Shown here one piece after another: positions 34,437-43,797 of a stretch of 64,000 nt of DNA; position 1 is the first letter of the stretch; every line of letters starts with the position of its first letter. A program made the position numbers and the translations under genes. The stretch is taken from contig NZ_CP102269.1 in assembly GCF_025148635.1 (NCBI RefSeq), forward strand, positions 4,154,001 to 4,218,000. Direction: 5' to 3'. This DNA comes from Butyricimonas virosa (lineage in GTDB: Bacteria; Bacteroidota; Bacteroidia; Bacteroidales; Marinifilaceae). The notes beneath the pieces were generated by a model. That model made no database searches and was not told where the DNA came from. It was given only the letters and a program-made list of their open reading frames with translations.

Positions 34437-36958
34437 AACACTTGAAGCTCATCATCTTTGTATTTATCATTGCATTTTCCCGTCAGGCTTATGCTCAATA
34501 TTACAGCGTAAACTTTGATGTTAAGACGGTGGCTGCAATGGTGGCAGCATATGGTACAGGTACTGTTGCTGAAGCTTATTATGATGAGCAGGTACAAGAC
34601 ATATTGAAACATTATAAAGCTTCAGAACTGGCAGCTGCAGGCATATTTGCAAGTAAATTTCTTGAACGGAAAGCTCTTACGGACTTGGGGTTGTGGAGCA
34701 GTAGTACTGAAAATTATTACTACCGTAGGATATACCATTTAGTAGCATATAAAATTATCCCCAAGATTTGGATAGTTGCCAAGGAAATGCTTTACTCTCC
34801 GCAAACTGCAATCCATTGGCTCAGTTATATTATGAAAGTATGCGATGATACAAAATCGCTATGCATGCAGTTTGAAAGTATTGTCACCAACAGTACTCTT
34901 TCATTTTCTGATATTGCCTTTTTGGAAGTCAATGAAGAAATATCATCCATACTTGAACTCAGCAAGATAGGTGATGTAGATTGGCAACGTCTGCTTGACG
35001 ATATGGCCAAAATTCCAGATAATTTCACTAAGGAAAACTTGGAAGCAGACCTTGACTATCTCTATAGTATGGGAGCCAGCCTTGCTACTGCAGGTATAAC
35101 CAATATAGGTGATGCTTTGCTGCAACAAAACTCATTTCATGAGTTAATGAACGGAAAAGTCAGCAGAATTATTGACATATACGAGCATTATAGTGACTTG
35201 TTCGGTCAGCTTGAAGACAATGCCGGACAAACTATATTGAGAATAACAGGTGGACCTGATAATGTCGCCGCTCTTTTTAACTTCAGTGATTACAACTTGA
35301 CATCTTGGATTAGCGACTATCTTGATGAGACTTCGGGCAACTACTACACACAACGCTGGTATATAGCGAGAAGAGACCGAGGTAGTATTACACTTTGCGA
35401 TTACTATCCACCCACTGATGACAATAGTATTCTCAAAGGCGGAGAATGGGTCCGCTTTGAAACCTCTGATGCTGGTTTCTACCCTAGCGCGTCACAAAAA
35501 GAACAAGTACTCGCTAACTCAGAACGCTATGCAGGATGGTCAAGAAATAGAGTTCAGCAACTTAACAATCAGAACGATGGCTATCACTATAGCATCAATT
35601 ACTTGATGAGCAGTTATATAATACGTCGTGGTAATAAGCAGACAAAAAAAGCCTATGCCTATGAAATTCATGTGACTAAAAATTGGGACAATGAGGAAGT
35701 CGTATATGAAAGCATATTCGATTCATATTCAATGGATCTAAATACTTTCAAAGCACAACTGAATGCCCAGCTCTCCGAGTTTAATGACAACGAAGACGGT
35801 TATGTTTATTATATAGCATCCGACAATAAGAACTACTATCAAGCAAGTAGTGAAGAAAAACTCAAAGGTTGTGAAACAGTTACAATCAGTGTCACCTGCT
35901 CTGACGGAGCAACACTTGGACAAGGAACAACTCAATATAAATGTCGCAGGTGCGGTAGTTCATTGAATGCACACTCAAAAGAATGTGCAATGAAAACTAC
36001 CCTCAGTGATGAAGATCTTGATTTATCTGAATTGGATGCCATGCAGAAAGAGGCAGACAATATGGTCAATACTCTTCAATCCCAAATTTCCGCATTGGAG
36101 AAAGAGAATGAGTCTCTTATCAAGCAGATTGCGGAAGCCAGCGTTGAAGATGCTATCCCTTTACACCAGAGATACAATGAAAACAAAACCGAAATAGAGA
36201 GATTGAAATCCGAACTTTCTATCTGGAAACAGAAACAAAAAGATATAGCACAGGCACAGGAAGAAGCACAAAATGATAATAATGTCCAGACAGATGATTA
36301 CTACAGGATTCCTGCAATAATGCAAGATTGTGAGACAGCATACAATATCACATGGCAAAATCCCGGTTCGTGGAGTGGCTACACTTTTATCCGGAAAGGG
36401 ACAATACCCAACATTAACGGAATCGTCACTTTCAAGGCTACATTGAAGATCGCTCGTAAGCCTAAATACTTTTTAGGTATCAAAATTTATAGAGCCATAA
36501 TGCAAATATCTTGGGAACTTACCACTGAGTATTCTGATACTCATATCGCTGAAGTTATGACTCTTGATCCCAATATGAGTGATGCGGAGAAGACCAAACA
36601 AGTCAATGACCGAATTGCCGAAATTGCAAAAGAATATCCAAACTGTAAGATCACAACAGAATATGCCAGAACAGCTCCGGTCGAGAATACCAATACAAAT
36701 GATGTATATCACTTACTATGGTCAAGCGATCGTTTGGAAATAGCTCGTGAAGTAGATTCTCGACTGACAAAGATTTATGCTGACCTGGTATCTCTTGAAA
36801 AAATGATGCATTACAAACGAAGTATTATTGATGTACTGAAAGAAGTGTTACCGTCAATAAATGATGAACAAGGTCGCAGACTGTCTCTTGTAGAAGAATG
36901 TCACGACCGATGGATGCAGAATGCGAGAAATGGTAAAATCAAGGAGGTAGAGCCATGA
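34433..36958 (+). CDS. Large exported conjugation protein with zinc ribbon and coiled coil
   Basis: This 841-residue protein has a signal peptide (to about residue 21, RQAYAQ), so it acts in the periplasm or at the outer membrane. The N-terminal 250 residues are helical. A central region (about 300-480) is rich in aromatic residues. At about 500-520 lies a Cys-rich ribbon: CRRCG followed by a further Cys in HSKEC. A long coiled coil (about 530-605) and a mixed C-terminus follow. It overlaps traG and the next gene (4 bases each). It fills the position of traH/traI but is far larger than those CTnDOT proteins. I do not recognise the family. Confidence 0.75.
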   Translation: MKHLKLIIFVFIIAFSRQAYAQYYSVNFDVKTVAAMVAAYGTGTVAEAYYDEQVQDILKHYKASELAAAGIFASKFLERKALTDLGLWSSSTENYYYRRIYHLVAYKIIPKIWIVAKEMLYSPQTAIHWLSYIMKVCDDTKSLCMQFESIVTNSTLSFSDIAFLEVNEEISSILELSKIGDVDWQRLLDDMAKIPDNFTKENLEADLDYLYSMGASLATAGITNIGDALLQQNSFHELMNGKVSRIIDIYEHYSDLFGQLEDNAGQTILRITGGPDNVAALFNFSDYNLTSWISDYLDETSGNYYTQRWYIARRDRGSITLCDYYPPTDDNSILKGGEWVRFETSDAGFYPSASQKEQVLANSERYAGWSRNRVQQLNNQNDGYHYSINYLMSSYIIRRGNKQTKKAYAYEIHVTKNWDNEEVVYESIFDSYSMDLNTFKAQLNAQLSEFNDNEDGYVYYIASDNKNYYQASSEEKLKGCETVTISVTCSDGATLGQGTTQYKCRRCGSSLNAHSKECAMKTTLSDEDLDLSELDAMQKEADNMVNTLQSQISALEKENESLIKQIAEASVEDAIPLHQRYNENKTEIERLKSELSIWKQKQKDIAQAQEEAQNDNNVQTDDYYRIPAIMQDCETAYNITWQNPGSWSGYTFIRKGTIPNINGIVTFKATLKIARKPKYFLGIKIYRAIMQISWELTTEYSDTHIAEVMTLDPNMSDAEKTKQVNDRIAEIAKEYPNCKITTEYARTAPVENTNTNDVYHLLWSSDRLEIAREVDSRLTKIYADLVSLEKMMHYKRSIIDVLKEVLPSINDEQGRRLSLVEECHDRWMQNARNGKIKEVEP

Positions 36959-37686
36959 AAAAAACTAAACAATGGATAATCGGATTCCTATTGGTCCTTC
37001 TTGCTCCAATTTCCGCTAAAGCACAGTGGAGTTTTGATGTAGGTTCTGTAGAAGCGTACATCAATGATCACAAGCAACAGCGTAGTCTATTATTGGCACG
37101 CTCAACTCTGGAATACAGCAACAGACTTCTACATGAATACAGTAAAGATGAAACGACTGCTTATAAGGAGATTAATGTAGAGTTGGATAAGTACACAAGG
37201 GCTTTTGATGTGATTGACATGATGTATCAGTCCTTGCGAACAGCTTTGAATGTCTATTCCACTTATGAAGGTGTCAGTGAAAGGATTGCAGACTATAAAA
37301 CGATGCTTAATGAGTTCAAAGAGAAAGTCATTATACGCAAACACATTGAGCTTGCAGACACATTGATACTTTCTATCAATGCACAAGCTATACGGACAAT
37401 AACTGACGAATGCGAATATCTATATCGTTCAATTTCCGATCTCGTCTTATATGCCACTGGCGGTGCAGCTTGTTCGACCTCCGACCTTTTCATGGTATTG
37501 AACAGTATAAACAACTCTTTAGATAGTATTGAAAGGCACTTGAACAGGGCCTACTTTGAAACGTGGCGATACATACAACTCCGTATTGGTTATTGGAAAG
37601 AAAAGGTCTATCGCACCCGTACTAAACGAGAACTTATAGATGACGCTTTCGGCAGGTGGCGAGAATCAGGAAGATTAAATAATTGA
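36955..37686 (+). CDS. Exported helical conjugation protein (TraI/VirB5-like)
   Basis: This 243-residue protein has a signal peptide ending in SAKAQW and is otherwise almost all helical, with a YSTYEGVSERIADYKTML-type central helix. Such helical periplasmic proteins (DUF4141/TraI in CTnDOT, VirB5-like in function) assist pilus assembly. It starts 4 bases inside the large exported gene and is followed immediately by a similar small exported gene. The TraI label is inferred from operon position. Confidence 0.65.
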   Translation: MKKTKQWIIGFLLVLLAPISAKAQWSFDVGSVEAYINDHKQQRSLLLARSTLEYSNRLLHEYSKDETTAYKEINVELDKYTRAFDVIDMMYQSLRTALNVYSTYEGVSERIADYKTMLNEFKEKVIIRKHIELADTLILSINAQAIRTITDECEYLYRSISDLVLYATGGAACSTSDLFMVLNSINNSLDSIERHLNRAYFETWRYIQLRIGYWKEKVYRTRTKRELIDDAFGRWRESGRLNN

Positions 37687-37700
37687 AAAACAAGAATAGT

Positions 37701-38456
37701 ATGAAATTAATTCTGACAACAATGGTATTGATGAGTATTGCATTCGGGGCGCAAGCTCAGTATGTAACCTATAATCACGATGCTTCAAAAATGAACCAGA
37801 TTACAGTTGAAGAAACGGGTACCGGTACTCTGAAGCCTGAGGTTTATTACTGGCTTCTTCACAATAAATACAAAAAGACAGCTTCTGTTAAGAATAAGCT
37901 GACATTTAGAACCTCTGCCGGGATAGCTTCTTACCAGCAGGTTGATATAGCTGAAACTATTGACTCAGCACTTACCAGCAGAGCCAAAATTGAAGCTATG
38001 AACATGACAGACCGTCAAATTGATCTTGCATGGCTTGCAGAAGGAGAAAAAATAGAGTCACAAATGGTCAAGTTCCAAAAGAACATTGACAGGATATTGA
38101 TAGCTGGAGGAACGCCAAAGGAAAGAGAACGATGGAGTGAATATTATCGGATATACCAATGTGCAATAAAGGCTACCAAGGATGCTTATATGCCAAATGC
38201 ACAAAGAAAGAAAGTATATCTGCAAATCTACGCAGACATAACAAATCAGAATAAGACTCTGGTTAAATACCTTGTCCAGCTGAACAATGTCAATAATACC
38301 AAAGAGCTGTTGTCATCAACTGATTTACATTCCATTGATAAGAAGAGTATTGTGCGTAATGCCATGGACCGTTGGAATGAATCAAAATATGTTGTGCAAA
38401 GTTCACAAAACGGTAATGGAGAATATGATGGAGAAGAAAGTGTAAACAGACAATAA
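37701..38456 (+). CDS. Exported conjugation protein (DUF5045-like)
   Basis: Started at ATG 37701, this 251-residue protein has a signal peptide (MKLILTTMVLMSIAFGAQAQ) and a helical body (SRAKIEAMNMTDRQIDLAWL, then KNIDRILIAGG). An upstream TTG at 37683 is rejected. The form resembles DUF5045-type proteins that precede traJ in some Bacteroidota elements, but I am not certain of that family. It lies 12 bases before traJ. Confidence 0.65.
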   Translation: MKLILTTMVLMSIAFGAQAQYVTYNHDASKMNQITVEETGTGTLKPEVYYWLLHNKYKKTASVKNKLTFRTSAGIASYQQVDIAETIDSALTSRAKIEAMNMTDRQIDLAWLAEGEKIESQMVKFQKNIDRILIAGGTPKERERWSEYYRIYQCAIKATKDAYMPNAQRKKVYLQIYADITNQNKTLVKYLVQLNNVNNTKELLSSTDLHSIDKKSIVRNAMDRWNESKYVVQSSQNGNGEYDGEESVNRQ

Positions 38457-38468
38457 AATAAAAACATT

Positions 38469-39200
38469 ATGGCAAGCGGAGATATATTATCGGATTTTGG
38501 TATCGACATTCTGGAAGAAGAGATTGATGATGTGATATTCCAGACAAACGAATTTCTGACAGATGCCACATTTACCGGCTCACAAGGACCGTTTTGGTGG
38601 ATATTACAGATGTGTATGGCTCTGGCCGCACTATTTGCAATCGTAATGGCTGCAGGAATGGCTTATAAAATGATGGTCAAGCATGAACCATTGGATGTCA
38701 TGAAATTATTCAAGCCGTTGGTTGTTTCAATAATCCTTTGCTGGTGGTATCCCCCTGCAGATACAGGAATGGCTAACAGCAACAGCCAATGGAGTTTTCT
38801 CGACTTCTTGTCGTACATTCCAAACTGCATAGGATCGTACACGCATGATCTCTATCAGGCAGAAGCTATACAGATTGAGGATAAATTTCAAGAAGTCCAG
38901 CAACTCATTTTTGCTAGAGACACTATGTATACGAATTTGCAGGCGCAAGCTGATGTGGCTCATAGTGGCATATCCGACCCTAATCTCGTGGAAGCAACAA
39001 TGGAACAGGCTGGCGTAGAAGAGGTGACCAATATGGAGAAGGATGCTGCCAAACTTTGGTTCACATCTCTGACTTCGGGGATTGTTGTCGGAATAGATAA
39101 AATCGTAATGTTGATAGCCCTAATAGTTTTTCGAATAGGCTGGTGGGCAACTAACCAATTCTACATTTTAATCATTTCATTATCAATTGTTTATATCTGA
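38469..39200 (+). pseudogene. traJ: traJ 5' part (VirB6-like), interrupted
   Basis: This is the first 227-228 residues of a TraJ/VirB6-like polytopic inner-membrane channel protein, with three membrane segments up to RIGWWAT. True traJ sequence ends at 39151; codons to the TGA at 39200 (NQFYILIISLSIVYI) come from the inserted element. The missing half is at 55594-56044, in the same frame: both junctions carry TGGGCAAC, and joining them yields WWATIYCQQ and a 377-residue protein. As it stands the protein lacks its C-terminal third and the ICE is probably transfer-deficient unless the insert excises. Confidence 0.9.
39138..39151 (+). repeat. Left junction repeat of the nested element
   Basis: GGCTGGTGGGCAAC, matched at 12 of 14 positions by GGCTAATGGGCAAC at 55580-55593, with the last eight bases identical. 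It lies at the exact point where traJ coding stops matching its C-terminal half, so the crossover is inside TGGGCAAC. Confidence 0.75.
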
Positions 39201-39510
39201 TTTCTAAAGAAAGAGTAACAAAATAGCATCAAATGATGATTTTATTTGAAAGCAGATACAAAACGCACATGTTTTTCTAAAGAGAATGATTCATTATTGG
39301 GTTTTGCTTGCACATCATTTGTTTTCGCAAAGTTACGGGATTTTTCCGAATTATTCAATTGAAAATGCTTAATCATGATTAGTGTTACATAATCTTAAAG
39401 AGAGTCTTGTATAGTTTGATATTATAAACATGACAAACTCCCTCTTCAATTAAGAAAAGGGAGTTTGTCATTACAAGCCTTATGGCTGAATCACTTTTTA
39501 CGTCCTCTTT
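39201..39510. other. Left-end noncoding region of the nested element
   Basis: No gene is seen here. It holds a possible leftward promoter (TTG 39358-39356, 20 bases, TAACTTTG 39335-39328 on the - strand) that would transcribe toward and antisense to the traJ remnant, and the terminator at 39432-39469. The rest is A/T-rich element end sequence that may include integrase binding sites. Confidence 0.45.
39432..39469 (-). terminator. Terminator of the fimbrial operon
   Basis: Perfect 11-bp arms GACAAACTCCC (39432-39442) and GGGAGTTTGTC (39459-39469), located 42 bases beyond the stop codon of the last leftward fimbrial gene. Confidence 0.65.
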
Positions 39511-41595
39511 TTAGGGCTTCTTACGGACAGCACGGACATGAATTACCTTGTTACGGTCCCATGGGTTAGTAGAACCTCCCGCCGTATATTTGTAAGCTGT
39601 GGTTCCCGGATTTGTGATAGCTGTAGATGTCCAATAATCACCAGACAGATTGTCGTTCATGCTAGAAGCTTCGTTTTGGGCGGGAAGATACCATACTATG
39701 TCGTTTTGTTCAAGCACCGGACGGTAAACAGTTCCATTTGCGTTAGATTCGACTTTTACTTTATATTTATTTTTCATTGCGCAAGCACGTGCTGCAAATT
39801 CTGTCGGATTGGTTGGTAATATTTTGTCAGCGACTCCGCCCCATGCTTCCAATTGATTCATAAGAGCTGAAGCCTCATTTATGCCATTGAAAGTATAAAT
39901 CTCCCATGTATTCTGTGCTCCATCACTCGTACTGGTGGCAGTATTCAAATTCCCGAGTTTGCTAAAATTAATTGTTACTTTTCTTGCAGAACCAATTATC
40001 CCCTCAACTTTAATATATGTATAGCCAGAGAAGAAATTTAAATACCAACCTATTAATAAACGCCTCCATGAGGGTTGACTCATAAAATCATATGTTACTG
40101 TCATATCTGAATCCCAGTTGAATCCCCACGGATAATCTTTGTCCTGTATTCGTTCCACGCCTATGCCGTTGTTCCATGCCGGACAATATTGTGTAAACGA
40201 AAATTCTTTGGCCTCGTAATTTCCTTGAGCGACAGGTTTCAATGAAAGCGTGATATTACGGTCAGCTTCAGTTACGTTTTCTTTTAAGAATACGTATACC
40301 TGTACATCTCCTGTTGTTGTACTTGTCAATGTGCTTATTCCGTTATAACCATCAAGCCAATAGCCCGCATCCACAAGTGCTTGTACATCATTGCTTACAA
40401 ATTTGTCTTTCTCCACGAAAGTGACATTAGTGGGATCATTAGACGTTAACGTCCAGCCTCCTGCCGGCAGCTTGTCATCACTCTTAATCGTAATCGGATA
40501 AATCACATAGTGCGCATCCTGCACTTCAGGTTGGGAAACAAATTCCAATTCATATTCCGGCGTGATGGAGAGTTTGTAAGTCACGGTAGTCCCCATAGTC
40601 CATTGCGTGTCTCCGATAGAGGCGGTAAGCGTGCGGTCAACACCTGAAGCATTGGTAAAGACGACTTTTATCATCGCATCTGCAGGCAGTATCTGCGGCA
40701 GCATCATGAATGTGCCTTCTGCGCTGGTGATTTCGTCTCCGTTGCCTTCATTTCCAGTTGTCTCTTTGTCCAAAGTCTGCGAGAAATCCGCAGTCGCATC
40801 ACCGAGAGTCCATGCACCGTTAGCCATATTGTAGGTTCCGGCATTTTTGACACCTTTCAATGCCACGCTCTTAATCTGTCCGGGTTGCATCTGGCTGCCC
40901 ACGGCAAAACGCACGGCGGTGCAGATGTGTTTGAAGGTGAGAGGTACGGCATTGTTATTGTCACCTCGTATCTCTGTGGTAGTGGCCACCACAATGTCTT
41001 TCTGTTCGGCTGCATTTGCTGGAACTGTATAGCTGAGTTCTTTGCTTTGCGGAGTGGATGGGGTGGTCAGCTTATCGGCATCCGTTGGTGCCCAAGCATA
41101 GAATTGGAACGAATGGTCTGCTCCCGGCCAATAATATATCTGATCCGTACTCCAAACGGAACCGTTATTGGCTGCATCCTCGTCCATATAGAACTGGTCA
41201 ACAAGCGTTCCATTTTTACTCCAGTATGCCAGTACATGAAACTTCTCGAAATTATCTTTTGTGACAGGCACACCGCGTGTCAAGGTTTGTTCGTCCTCGA
41301 AGCCGGACACGTTGATACCGTCTGAAACAATGGCACGGACACAAAGCGTGTCTGCCGAGTTGTCCGACCGCAAAACGAAACGGCCAGCAGTATATCCTTC
41401 GTTATCACTATCGGCATATCCCCTTGTCTGTATGCTCTTATCGGACGATATGCCAAAACAAATGTTGTCACAGGCCTTCTCCGGATTTCCGTTTTCGAGA
41501 AAGTCCTCGTTATTGCACGAGAAAAGTAGCGTGCATAACAACATCGTTGCCATGCCGCCCGCCATCCAACTCGGATTTTTCTTATGTACCTTCAT
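39511..41595 (-). CDS. Large fimbrillin-family lipoprotein
   Basis: This 694-residue surface lipoprotein starts at ATG 41595; the longer reading from 41628 puts extra residues before the signal. The lipobox is LLFSC (TMLLCTLLFSCNN). The first half holds a fimbrillin-like domain with the conserved VTFKHICTAVRFAVGS-type stretch and FYAWAP motif. The C-terminus (about 560-694) ends in an Lcl/DUF1566-like module (LPAQNEASSMNDNLSGDYW). It is the last gene of the fimbrial operon and by size is a candidate tip or accessory adhesin. It is separated from the preceding fimbrillin by a hairpin spacer. Confidence 0.8.
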   Translation of the reverse strand: MKVHKKNPSWMAGGMATMLLCTLLFSCNNEDFLENGNPEKACDNICFGISSDKSIQTRGYADSDNEGYTAGRFVLRSDNSADTLCVRAIVSDGINVSGFEDEQTLTRGVPVTKDNFEKFHVLAYWSKNGTLVDQFYMDEDAANNGSVWSTDQIYYWPGADHSFQFYAWAPTDADKLTTPSTPQSKELSYTVPANAAEQKDIVVATTTEIRGDNNNAVPLTFKHICTAVRFAVGSQMQPGQIKSVALKGVKNAGTYNMANGAWTLGDATADFSQTLDKETTGNEGNGDEITSAEGTFMMLPQILPADAMIKVVFTNASGVDRTLTASIGDTQWTMGTTVTYKLSITPEYELEFVSQPEVQDAHYVIYPITIKSDDKLPAGGWTLTSNDPTNVTFVEKDKFVSNDVQALVDAGYWLDGYNGISTLTSTTTGDVQVYVFLKENVTEADRNITLSLKPVAQGNYEAKEFSFTQYCPAWNNGIGVERIQDKDYPWGFNWDSDMTVTYDFMSQPSWRRLLIGWYLNFFSGYTYIKVEGIIGSARKVTINFSKLGNLNTATSTSDGAQNTWEIYTFNGINEASALMNQLEAWGGVADKILPTNPTEFAARACAMKNKYKVKVESNANGTVYRPVLEQNDIVWYLPAQNEASSMNDNLSGDYWTSTAITNPGTTAYKYTAGGSTNPWDRNKVIHVRAVRKKP

Positions 41596-41648
41596 CTCTT
41601 CTGTTTTATATTTGTTGGCCAGAGGCAATACGCCCCGGCTGTTAGTGA

Positions 41649-41676
41649 GTGTAAGGGGACATTCAACCCCTTACAC
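41649..41676 (-). terminator. Intercistronic hairpin between the fimbrillin genes
   Basis: Arms GTGTAAGGGG (41649-41658) and CCCCTTACAC (41667-41676). Placed between the 316-residue fimbrillin and the large fimbrillin gene, it may attenuate transcription so that the first is made in excess. Confidence 0.45.
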
Positions 41677-41746
41677 CCTGTAGGATTGCATCTCTATGGA
41701 TAAGGCCGTTTTATTAAACCGGCTTTACGAGGATGCGAAATGAATC

Positions 41747-42697
41747 TTACTCAACGGTAATGTCATTATTAGTAAAAGCACCCCAAGGATCAACTTCTGC
41801 AGTAAATTTAATCGGGAAGAGCTCATCTTCTGTAATATTTTTCTCATTAAGTTCAGCGATGAAATTGTAGCTCTTGCTTTTCTCCATTCCGGTTGTAATA
41901 GTAGAGGTGTGCGGATATTCTGTTGTCGCTTCATTCTGATCCAATACTACAGTGAATGTGACTGTATATTGAGGTGAAGCGACCGGAATAAGATACATGT
42001 GCTCGGTCTCGCCAGAACCTGTACCGGCAACGAGGTCCTTAACATTATCGCTTGCGAATACAACTGACAGAGTTTTATTAGTAGCATTCCATACAGCATT
42101 CTCTTCAGCCGGAGTGATTGTTCCGTTCTGGTAAGCATTGGTAATCTTCACATCCTTTACGCTGATTTTTGCTGCGGCGTTTGCAGGGAATGTGTTCTTG
42201 AAAGTGAATTTTACACGGGAAAGCAAATGTTTGAATGTAAAGCCAACTTTTCCCGGATCAGTAGTAATTTCTTGATCTGTTGTTTTATCATCAGCCTTTG
42301 AATAAAGCAGGTCGGTTTCAGAGTTGCTGGCAAAAGTGATTGTACCACCATTTTTTGCAGCGGCAAATGTTATCCCCTTCTCACCTGACTTGGGAGCGAT
42401 TGCCTCGAAAGCATAGGTGTAGTTAGGTTCCCAATACCGGATCGGTGAATAGGTTCCAGCACCCGAAGCTTCAACAGTTACCTCTTGTTTGTCGAAAATT
42501 TGAGCATCACCTCTCCAACCGTACACTTCAATGGTTGCAAGATTAGTGAGGTCAGTGTCTGTAGCACGGGTGCTCTTGTCAATAAATGATGAGAAACCGA
42601 TGGCTTTTGTGTTCTGGGCCATTTCCACTGTCTCGTCGTTGCTGCAACTTGCCAACATAGCTGTTGCTGCCAATCCAATCAAAAAGATTTTTTTCAT
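41747..42697 (-). CDS. Fimbrillin-family lipoprotein, probable major subunit
   Basis: This 316-residue lipoprotein has a lipobox LASC (ATAMLASCSND). The region after it contains RATDTDLTN, resembling the Arg-type cleavage site used by processed fimbrillins. The middle has FTFKHLLSRVKFTFKNTF, the conserved strand of Mfa/Fim-like fimbrillins. It is the third gene of the operon, in the place of the stalk subunit. Assembly after removal of the N-terminal part by a gingipain-like protease is known for the family. Confidence 0.82.
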   Translation of the reverse strand: MKKIFLIGLAATAMLASCSNDETVEMAQNTKAIGFSSFIDKSTRATDTDLTNLATIEVYGWRGDAQIFDKQEVTVEASGAGTYSPIRYWEPNYTYAFEAIAPKSGEKGITFAAAKNGGTITFASNSETDLLYSKADDKTTDQEITTDPGKVGFTFKHLLSRVKFTFKNTFPANAAAKISVKDVKITNAYQNGTITPAEENAVWNATNKTLSVVFASDNVKDLVAGTGSGETEHMYLIPVASPQYTVTFTVVLDQNEATTEYPHTSTITTGMEKSKSYNFIAELNEKNITEDELFPIKFTAEVDPWGAFTNNDITVE

Positions 42698-42750
42698 TTG
42701 ATTAAAAATTAAATTGTGAATAAAAATGTTTTAATAACTCTCTATGTAAA

Positions 42751-43797
42751 TCAAAGAGGAAGTTCTATGTCCTCGTAATCTCCCCAGTCTTCCACGTCCA
42801 CATCGAAGCCGGAGCCTCCTTCCGTACCCTCTTTATCGGATATCTCAATACCCTTCACCACAATGACACCGCCCTGCGGTTGTGCCGCTACCTGGTCGGT
42901 CACGTCGAAATCGAATGACTTTATTTTTCCGTTCTTCAAGCGTACTTCCAGATTCAGCCCATACTTACGCTCGGCTCTTGTACCGTAATGTTCGTTAGGG
43001 AAACCGGGGATTCCGAAAGAACGAACCAAAGCCCGTGCGCCAAAATCTTCCACCGTACAATCGTACAGCACGGTGGCGGCTTCTTCCGAGGTTTGACCGC
43101 TGTTCAGCCATACAGCCTGCGCCATACCCGCCAAGGCACCGCGTGCCAGCGACACGTATTCCACCCCGTGGCTGAACTCGTAACGTACCAGATAGGTGAA
43201 TACCAATGGATGCATGGTGACAGGTATCACGTCGGTCTCGATCGAACGTTCTGCCACGTATGACTCCATGTAACTACCATAAAGCATATCGGGCTGGTTC
43301 ACTGTATTCTCACTTTTTGTATCCATTAAGGAATTGCCGAGGTAAGAAGATCGGGTGCGAGAGCGAGTAGTCGCCTTTGCCGAAGCGAACGACTGCATTT
43401 CGTCGAACACGATGTATTCCGTGTCGTTGTTGTAGAACAGCAGGGAGTGTTCACCCGGTCTCATGTACACGACATCCCCCTCGGGCGCGATATTGATGAT
43501 GTCATCTGAACCGTCCGTATTGTACACTTGCACACGCAACCCATCCGGCATTCCCGGGCGCAATGTGTTGTATTCCATACCGAACGATTCCTGCCATGTG
43601 GGATAGTTCTTCCAATCCGTACTCCCCTCGTGGGTGTATTGCCACTCTTTTTCGTATTCAGCTTCTATGCGTACCTCCGATTTCGTGGCATGCGGGTCAT
43701 GGTCAAAACATAAGTCCTTGTGCTCGCAAGATGAAAACAGCATGAGCATTCCCGCACACAAAGGAACATATCTTCTAATTGTGTGTATCTTTTTCAT
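42751..43797 (-). CDS. DUF5119-type fimbrial accessory lipoprotein
   Basis: This 348-residue lipoprotein has lipobox FSSC (MLMLFSSCEHKD). The sequence CEHKDLCFDHDPHA and the later GALAGMAQAVWLN stretch are typical of DUF5119 proteins that accompany fimbrillins in Bacteroidales. It overlaps the preceding DUF3575 gene by 4 bases and precedes the fimbrillin gene by 53. It is probably the anchor or length-control component (Mfa2/FimB-like in position). Confidence 0.8.
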   Translation of the reverse strand: MKKIHTIRRYVPLCAGMLMLFSSCEHKDLCFDHDPHATKSEVRIEAEYEKEWQYTHEGSTDWKNYPTWQESFGMEYNTLRPGMPDGLRVQVYNTDGSDDIINIAPEGDVVYMRPGEHSLLFYNNDTEYIVFDEMQSFASAKATTRSRTRSSYLGNSLMDTKSENTVNQPDMLYGSYMESYVAERSIETDVIPVTMHPLVFTYLVRYEFSHGVEYVSLARGALAGMAQAVWLNSGQTSEEAATVLYDCTVEDFGARALVRSFGIPGFPNEHYGTRAERKYGLNLEVRLKNGKIKSFDFDVTDQVAAQPQGGVIVVKGIEISDKEGTEGGSGFDVDVEDWGDYEDIELPL

